NCBI GenBank assembly: GCA_002102555.1
Contig: MCFL01000013.1
Span: 1 to 64,000, forward strand
Direction of reading: 5' to 3'
Length of the DNA stretch: 64,000 bases
Source: Catenaria anguillulae PL171
Taxonomy: Eukaryota > Blastocladiomycota > Blastocladiomycetes > Blastocladiales > Catenariaceae
The notes under the pieces are model-generated. The model ran no database searches. It had not been told where the DNA came from and worked only from the letters and a program-made list of their open reading frames with translations. Positions 57,371 through 64,000 of the stretch are shown here, one piece after another. Made by a program: the position numbers and the translations under genes. Within the stretch, counting starts at the first letter, position 1; each line of letters starts with the position of its first letter.

Positions 57371-59136
57371 CTACTGGCCGCCACCATTGTTCATGACCGC
57401 ATAGTATTGCTGTGGCAAAAAGAAAGGCGTGATGGTCAGATCATCGTGTCGTGATTCCAAATTGGCCAAGCAATCAACCAGCAGACATACCGTGTACTCC
57501 TCGGGCGTCATGCGATCCCGCTCGTCATCCCCAATCTGCTCCAGCGGTACTTGCACTCCCGCAACTGTTGACCGCAACCGAGTGAGCGTCACAAACCAAA
57601 CCATTTGCAACTTGCCCACAACAGAAACATACCTGAAACCAGAATCCCAGACACGGGCACGCTTGACGCTACATCCACAAACTCAAACTCGTCCTCATCG
57701 CTCCCACCGCCACCACCGTTTCCGTTCCCGTATCCGTGTCCGCTCGCTGATCCATGGCCGCAGTCCCCGTGAGATTGGCAATGTCGATGGCGAAAAATCG
57801 GTGCGCATCTTTTTGCCGGCGGCTGCAAGGCATCCTCGAACCCGTATTCGTCATCGCTATCCGCATCGGATCCATCCCCACTGCGAGATCGCTTGTGGCC
57901 GAGGCCGCTGAGCGTTTGGTTCAGGTAATCCTTGTAATCTGTCACAAGGCGATAGGATGATCAGAAAGCAGCAGAAAGTAAAAGAGAAAGAGAAAGAAAA
58001 AAAAAAAACGCACACTCATCATGTTCCTCGCCATCCACCTCCATTTCATCCTCCAACATACTCTGACTGCCCTCGACGCCTGCCTCTTCTCCGCCATCCT
58101 GACAATGGCCTCCCCGTGACGGTGGAATACCGATGCCAATCGGGCAATTGATTCTTCTTCTGCTGTGCAGCCTTGACCCTGCGCGCCTCCTCGTCCGCAT
58201 CATCGACAAGCTCCACCACAACCTCTTCCCGAATGGGCTCGCCTCCTGCACCGACTGCCCACCATACATGCCCGCGCCTTTTTGCTCAACTTTGAATTGG
58301 CCGCGCCCATGAGCTCCTCCTTGTTCATCTTGATGCCTGCGGCGGCGGCCGCCTCCTTTTCCAGCTTGATCTCGTGTGCCTGCTGGCGAATGTAGGCAAG
58401 ACCTCGTCGCGCGAGTACTCTGGCAGGGGCACGTCGCGGCACTGCTCAATCAGGTCAAGCAAGGGGCGAATCTGGTTGTTCAAGATGCGCAGTTCGGGCG
58501 GCTCGTTGGCCAGCAACGACTCGTCCTCGACCAATTCCGTATCGGGATGTGCTCGCACGTAAACATGAAGGTGGCGTCGCCCCTTGCATCCGTCACCGAG
58601 ACGTAGCGGGACCCAATGTCGTTGAGCGGGTACTTGCGCAGGCATTTCGGGCACTCGTACCCGCGCTTTTCCACCTCGTTGGACACGGTGCGTTCCACTC
58701 GACCCGTGAGCTCGTACAACAAAAACGACAACACGTCCACAAACAGCTTGTATCGAGGACGTAAATGTCGCCCGATCCGGTCGCCCCGGCACCCCCGGCC
58801 AGGTTCTGCTGCTGCTGGCCTCCACCGCCGCCATGCGACTTGCCGCCGACTTGTCCTTTTGGCGATGCTCGCGACGCAGCAGGCGGCGGTCGACGAGGCG
58901 GCTGCACATGCGGTGGATGTCCCTGTCCTTGATGTCAAAGGCGTACTTGAGGTCGTGGTTGGAGATGGCGGGGAAGGGCAGCGCGCCAAATAGTCGAGAA
59001 CGAGGATCTCGGGCGGGGCAAAGAAGGTGCGGGCCGTCAGTTTGACGAGGCGCTTGTGGTTGGTCAGGTCGGGCGGCGGGTCGTTGGTTGTGCTGGATGC
59101 ATCATTTTTGAGAGTGGGCGGCGGGTTGTTGCTCAT
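57371..59136 (-). CDS. TFA1: General transcription factor TFIIE, alpha subunit
   Basis: RNA polymerase II initiation factor that recruits TFIIH. Starts at 59136. The winged-helix domain reads LVKLTARTFFAPPEILVLDY, then ISNHDLKYAFDIKDRDIHRM and CSRLVDRRLLRREHR. After a Gly/Gln-rich insert come YKLFVDVLSFLLYELTGRVE and the zinc ribbon YECPKCLRKYPLNDIGSRY...FMFTCEH. Then PDTELVEDESLLANEPPELR, AYIRQQAHEIKLEKEAAAAA and the acidic C-terminus (DEYGFEDALQPPAKR, EDEFEFVDVASSVPVSG). Three 3' introns lead to MTPEEYTQYYAVMNNGGGQ. Six frame changes occur between about 58981 and 58225, all equal to one missing base. The last zinc ligand appears to be CxxH or displaced rather than CxxC. Confidence 0.85.
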
Positions 59137-59361
59137 TGTCCTGTGTCATTCCATCGGTTAACAATGCTGGATGACCATTCTCATTTGTTTTCACATGGAC
59201 ACATATTGATGTATAACATGCCAGCCGGCCATGCCAGTGCTTTGTCGTGACTCGGGAATGGATAGTGTGGATCTGTGCGAGTCGTGTTGCGTTGCTGTTG
59301 CCGTCGAGCGGATCTCAATTAATCACAAAAGACAGGGCATCGACGTGCCACCACCAACACA
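59137..59361. promoter_or_regulatory. Shared promoter region between divergent TFIIE-alpha and PAAT-like genes
   Basis: About 225 bases between divergent starts; no specific element recognised. Confidence 0.4.
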
Positions 59362-60445
59362 ATGAACAGTACTGATTCTGCCCACTCGACGCAATCCTCT
59401 CAACGGCCTCATGCATGCGATTGCACCTGCTCTTGGCCATTGATGGATGGACCGGACGCCTCGGACGATCTGCTGCTACCAGAAAAGAATCTTGACAGCA
59501 ACCGCCGTCCTGATCCGGATCTGCTTCTTCAACACCTCATTGCCGCTTCCGACAACCCGCTCGAGTACGCATGCTTTTCATAGATTCGGGGAGACATGCA
59601 GCCAACTCGACTCTCAATTGCCGGCAACCTGTAGGACCAAGCCCGATCCGCTGCTCTTTTCTCGCCCACAAGCCTCCGACAGCGACCAGGGCGATTTTAT
59701 TGTTCCAGCAACGCTCGACCTGACGTGCCCACCGGGTCTGTGTTTTGACGAGGAGGTGGTCATCATGAGCAATGCCCGCTGGATCGAGCTCTACACGGGT
59801 TCATCCTCCCAACTCGAGTACGCAACCTCGTGCGCGGGCGAACAAGTCGATGGCGACATTCACGTTGCCTTTGTGCCGACGGATGGCGCGACCCATGTGC
59901 GGCTCAAGCTCGTGAGCTTGCCAAAGCATCAGCCAAACCTCCTCAAGCTCCACTTACTGCAAGTCTCGACCAAACCCGCACCCATTGCACCCTTGCCTCA
60001 ATCTGCCGCACCCTTACCGCTCGACATGCCGCCAAATCTGTCGGCGCTCGTCGGCCTCATGTCGCTGCTCCCTGCTTCATCCCATTCCCAATCCCAGTCA
60101 CATCATCATCAACGTACAAATGACGTGTCGAGCATATCGCGCGAAACGACCGCCACTTCTTCGCTTGCTGCCGCAGCGGCTAGTCCTGATGATCAAACTC
60201 TCATTCCTGTCGTCCAAAGTATGCCTGCGGCCGCCGCTCCAAGAGGAGACTTGGACGTTGAGGCAAGTCATTGGAATCGACTCTTTGGCCGATTGGATGC
60301 ATTTGAGACGCGTGTTGTGAATTCGTTTTCGGCAGTCAACGAGCGTATCGGCGCGTTGGAGGCGAGAATGGCAAGGCTAGAACTCCATGTCTCTCATTCC
60401 TCTGACCCTCCCTCCCCTAGGATACCCCATGACGCTTTCAAGTGA
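59362..60445 (+). CDS. PAAT/C10orf88-like protein
   Basis: The longest frame (to 60445) contains CFDEEVVIMSNARWIELYTG, then SQLEYATSCAGEQVDGDIHV, and VRLKLVSLPKHQPNLLKLHL. This pattern of hydrophobic strands resembles the N-terminal domain of animal PAAT (C10orf88), a protein that interacts with mitochondrial ABC transporters. A Ser/His-rich linker and a C-terminal coiled coil (WNRLFGRLDAFETRVVNSFS, VNERIGALEARMARLELHV) follow. The 5' end is uncertain. A frame from 59362 (MNSTDSAHSTQSSQ) ends at 59583 and is joined to the rest by an unclear junction near 59563-59600. The assignment to PAAT is by eye and could be wrong. Confidence 0.5.
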
Positions 60446-60504
60446 ACTCCAACCAGTGAAAGGCCGGTATACAAGGTCGTAGAAATGAAATACAACCATT
60501 CACC

Positions 60505-60993
60505 TCAAACCGCCTCGGCCTGCTTTTCCTCCACCTTGCTCACCTCGGCAGCCTCGCTCACAGTTACTGCGACCGCCTCCTTTGCCACCCGATCCCCAAT
60601 CCGCAAGCGATCGTCGTACAACTTGACGCCCGAATGATCCTTGCACAACTTGAAGGACGCGGCCACCGTCCCGAAATACGCCTCGGGATCCTCTTGCAAC
60701 TGTGTGTTGAAGATGACGGTGAAGTTTGTCCACCCTTTCATGTACCGGTCCTGCACATAGATGGAGGCGCACGAGTAGGAAAACTTTGACGGCTCGCGAG
60801 TCGGCGTCAGGTATACCTTGTACACCTTGTTGTCTTCGGGGAATTGCACGCACACTTCGTGCAGGGTACCGCTCGACGCCACAAAGAGCTTTTCGAGTTG
60901 GTCCATGAGCGTCACAAACGATTGGTTGACTTGGGGCCGTCCCGGCGTCGGTGGCGCTTGGATGAACGTCAGGAGAGCCTGGGCATGGCACAT
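60505..60993 (-). CDS. Small unknown protein
   Basis: Single exon, 163 residues: MCHAQALLTFIQAPPTPGRP, then FVTLMDQLEKLFVASSGTLH, VCVQFPEDNKVYKVYLTPTR, FSYSCASIYVQDRYMKGWTN, FNTQLQEDPEAYFGTVAASF and a Glu/Ala/Val-rich tail. The first half (LxxLF...SSGTL) slightly recalls SRP14, but the remaining SRP14 pattern is absent, so I leave it unnamed. Balanced composition and an intact frame argue for a real gene. Confidence 0.55.
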   Translation of the reverse strand: MCHAQALLTFIQAPPTPGRPQVNQSFVTLMDQLEKLFVASSGTLHEVCVQFPEDNKVYKVYLTPTREPSKFSYSCASIYVQDRYMKGWTNFTVIFNTQLQEDPEAYFGTVAASFKLCKDHSGVKLYDDRLRIGDRVAKEAVAVTVSEAAEVSKVEEKQAEAV

Positions 60994-61562
60994 GGTGGTA
61001 GAATGACTGGTGGTGAAATCAACGTTGCTCTGGGTTCAGTTCATTTGACATTGAATGAGGAGTCATCAATACATGATACGTCGAATACTTCGGATGGCCT
61101 CTTGTATGCGAATGTATGTAGTGCGGCAGACCCAGGCAGCATTTCTAAGTTTTGCGTTGCACCGCGTCCCTCGCTGGTTGGCCAAATCTTGGTGCACCTC
61201 CCTGCTGGTATTGCGCATCCCACCTCGACTTCCACTGCCGCACCACAGGCCCGCTTCATATGGACTTATGCTGTAAGAATGAGCTTGCTGTCCTTGCAAG
61301 GACTCGGGTGTTTTTGCACGGCCCTTGGAAACTGCAAAGATGTGTTTTACACCCTTTGAGTTGGACGAGTGGGTGTAGCTCCGAATGCATGGCGATGATT
61401 GCATGAAATTGACTGAAGTAAAGGGCGAAATACATAGAAAGTAGAAAAACATGTCAGCAAGATTCTTGTATTTCCATCAAAGCGTTTTCGCACCAGTCAA
61501 CAACATGACTCTTGATTCCACAAGACACACCAGAAACACGCCCCGAGACATTTTACACTCAC
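60994..61562. other. Intergenic region
   Basis: About 570 bases, with only short frames on both strands. No feature identified; it should contain the promoter of the small minus-strand gene and the 3' region of its upstream neighbour. Confidence 0.4.
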
Positions 61563-64000
61563 TCACAAGCTCGTCCCCAGCATCCTGGCTGCCTCGACCA
61601 CCTCTTTGCTCGTCACTGGCATGCCAAACTCTTGCAAATCTTCCACGCATGCAGCAACATACTCAAACGGAACGACCTCTGGACACTCGCTGACGACCAC
61701 ATCGAACGCGACAACAGCAAGCGCCACGTCGACTGCTTTGGCATTGACCTCATCACAACCCGCACCCTGCATTTGCGCCGCAGTCAAGCGGCATACCGCA
61801 TGATGGCCTCACGATCCATCCCTGAGCAATCGCCGTGCACTGTCCTCGCGCCTTGAATAATGGCACACACCCAATCGACTGTCGCCCAAACATGCTGACG
61901 AGTCAATGCGACTTGTGCCATGGCAACTTGCACTGCCTGCGCAATTGCCATGCCCGCAACCACGCTCGTCAGCGCAAGTGCCACATCAACCACGTGCGCA
62001 ACGTCTTTCCTTGATACCGACCGGAGATGATGGACAGGCACGCAATGCGCCCGTGACTGCGCAACCATGTCAAAGTCAACTTCCTTGCGCGTCTCCCTCA
62101 AATCACAATACGCCACCACGGCAAGTGCCATGTCGACGGGATCGCGCTGGACCGTCGTCGCCTCCATGTGCTCGCTCGTCGCTTGGCGAACATCAAGAGC
62201 TTGTCTTTGACCAGCACGTCAGACGCACAGTCCGGTTCGGTTGCAAAGTACGCTTTGTGAGCTTCCATGATGGCTTGAATCCATGCTTCCGTGACCCACG
62301 GCTGATTGTTGGACAGCAGAAACCGAAGCGAAATGGCGACTTTCGAGCGACGGCGGAGCTCATTGGTCGAGAGGCGCGGGCCGTCGTTGGTGTTTTGGAT
62401 GTTGGCAACGTGGGAGCACGTGAAGTGTTGAGTGCGCCGGAAGTGGAAGCGGACGAGGGCGAACGCGTTGGTTGATCTGGTGGAAAGCGATGACTGGGTG
62501 GAGGAAAAGCAGAGGAGAAGGAGGTTTGGGGACGAGCGAGTGGGCTAGAATGAGGAGTGGGGCCGAGCCGCAGGCATTTGGTTGAAGGTGAGGCGGGATT
62601 GCGGAGTCAGCCGATGCAGGTCCTTGATCATGAAAATGCGGGTTGTTGAGCGATTTGGAAGACTCGTGAGCACTTGACACAGTTGTCAATGGAGAGGTGG
62701 CCATCGGCAATGATCGGGCCGGCGGCGGCGTGAGTGAGGGTCGGTCTTCATTGAACTCGCTGCTGCTCAAATCGCTTTCGTAGCCATCAAGGCCCAGCAA
62801 GCGGCGAGGTGGAGCATGGATCGAGGGTGCGGTGAGTGAAGAAGTGAGAGATCAGGCAGAGAGTCGGATCGCGGGACGAGAGATGAAGCAATACGAGGTG
62901 CAGTCGATGATTCAATGTGAGGGGTGTGAGGGTTAGTAGTAGTGACTGAGGAGGCGGATCAATGGGTTTTGGTGCGGGTTGCAAAACGATCGGGCCTTGG
63001 GGTGATTGGACTCGCGGGGCAGGCGGTGTGAGTTGCGGTGGCGCAAGCGGGGATTCAACGCGCGGTGCAGGAGGAGAAAAATGCAGAGGCCGAAGAGGAG
63101 ATACGAAGTGAGGGCTGGCGAGGATGTTCCCGGCGGACAATCGCGGATGCCTTAATACGAGGCACCTCAGGGCTCAAGCTCTTGCCAGTCCTTTGACGCA
63201 CGCGGCGGTTCGCTACAGTCGACTCCGGGGATGCAGATCGCTTGTTGCGAGTTGGTGTGAACGTTGACGTGGATGAGGCATCCGGCCCAGTAGCTGCACG
63301 GGAAAGCAGGGACGAAGAAGGAGGCGGTGGAGTCGAAGGCGATAGGAAAATGATTTGTCTGCCAGTCGATGATGGAGCGGATGGACGGGGAGTACTGGGA
63401 GAATCAATAGCCTCAGAGCGTGGCATTGGTGGTTGCAGGCTGAGTCGAGCGGATTTGCGAGAGGGTTGAGTTATTGCGGCCGGCTCGTCCGTGGTCGCTT
63501 TGGCTGCGGCTGGCTCCAAGTAAAACTCTTCATATGGCTCCGACTTTGCGGCCCAATTCAAAACCCACGTCCATGCCGGGCGGTCCGGGCGACGATTCGG
63601 GTTCTTGAGGTCGGCCATAGTCACAGCAGGCGCTTGCAACATGGCCGGGTCCACTTCATCATCGCTGCTGGATCCGTCATCATGGTCGTCATCACTCTCG
63701 AACTCCTCGTCGCTCTTGTACAAATCGTTTGCGTCCGCTTCAGAGCCAATGACAGGACTCGCCCTGCGCCGAAGCACCAGCGGCGTCAACCGGTACTGAC
63801 ACAACTTGACCATGCGATTGCAGAGCATGTCCTCCTCGAAACGGGCACGAATCTCGGGGCCAGGCTCTGATCGTCGCTGCCAAACATGTCGGCAATGACG
63901 GCCATAAGTGGACGGCGCACCGCGTGGAAATGTCCCTGAGGGCCGCGCACAATGTAGTCGATCTTGCGGTCCTTGCGGATGGCTTTGGCTTGCGCGAGAA
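61563..64000 (-). CDS. Unknown protein, 5' end beyond the window, frame interrupted
   Basis: The gene enters from the right. First readable parts are AIRKDRKIDYIVRGPQGHFH and AVRRPLMAVIADMFGSDD, then ARFEEDMLCNRMVKLCQYRL, an acidic run (KSDEEFESDDDHDDGSSSDD) and NRRPDRPAWTWVLNWAAKSE. A long Ser/Pro-rich region follows (63.5-62.5 kb), then a helical block NELRRRSKVAISLRFLLSNN and QPWVTEAWIQAIMEAHKAYF. The C-terminus has recurring hydrophobic phrases (VDMALAVVAYCD, VDVALALTSVVAGMA, VDVALAVVAFDVVVS) and ends at 61563 after EVVEAARMLGTSL. Several frame changes are present. I do not recognise the family; acidic and Ser/Pro-rich segments suggest a nuclear protein. Confidence 0.5.

Noticed and set aside
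13353..59136. Programmed -1 ribosomal frameshifting as the cause of the frame breaks
   Set aside because: The sites share no slippery heptamer, occur up to six times in one gene, and lie next to short homopolymers; single-base deletions explain them more simply.
60505..60993. SRP14 identity for the small minus-strand protein
   Set aside because: Only the first helix resembles SRP14; the rest of the signature is absent.
1..64000. CRISPR arrays, operons or prokaryotic mobile elements
   Set aside because: The window is eukaryotic nuclear DNA; no regularly spaced direct repeats were seen.

Overview
The window is nuclear DNA from a fungus, most likely an early-diverging (chytrid-like) lineage. 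Genes lie densely on both strands and carry short spliceosomal introns of about 65-120 bases. Fungal families (Egh16-like secreted protein, DUF7918, a three-RRM Rim4-like protein, NuA4 Epl1) sit beside genes better known from animals (FRA10AC1, TMEM164, AP-2 mu, a PAAT/C10orf88-like protein). The lineage call is inference; no rRNA or marker gene confirms it.

Layout. 0.5-4.9 kb: a leucine-rich-repeat (LRR) membrane protein and a membrane-anchored PHP phosphoesterase. 5.2-11.3 kb: a SNF2 helicase (-), an FRA10AC1 homologue (+) and a small unknown protein (-). 11.6-19.4 kb: a damaged DUF7918 gene (-) and a large multi-pass membrane protein locus whose frame is broken. 20.9-27.9 kb: a secreted M14 carboxypeptidase, a PLP-homeostasis protein, a PPR-like protein and a universal stress protein. 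28.2-33.5 kb: AP-2 mu, acetyl-CoA acetyltransferase and a TMEM164-like protein. 35.7-49.4 kb: Epl1, an F-box/ankyrin-like protein, CCR4-NOT subunit NOT2, nucleoporin Nup88/Nup82 and a caspase-fold protein with no catalytic residues. 49.7-64 kb: an Egh16-like secreted protein, a kinase fragment, the three-RRM protein, TFIIE-alpha, a PAAT-like protein, a small unknown protein and a gene running off the window.

No operon-like or cluster logic links the genes; they are housekeeping functions (chromatin, transcription, mRNA decay, nuclear pore, endocytosis, lipid and acetyl-CoA metabolism) with a few secreted proteins.

Four observations stand out. (1) In at least eight genes the conserved protein jumps frame about twenty times. 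Almost every resolvable jump equals one missing base, usually beside a short homopolymer; this points to assembly deletions rather than biology. (2) The LRR gene has six consecutive 72-base exons, each one 24-residue repeat, all split at the same phase. (3) A caspase/metacaspase-fold protein lacks both the catalytic His and Cys motifs. (4) Intron donors strongly favour C at position +4 (GTACGT).
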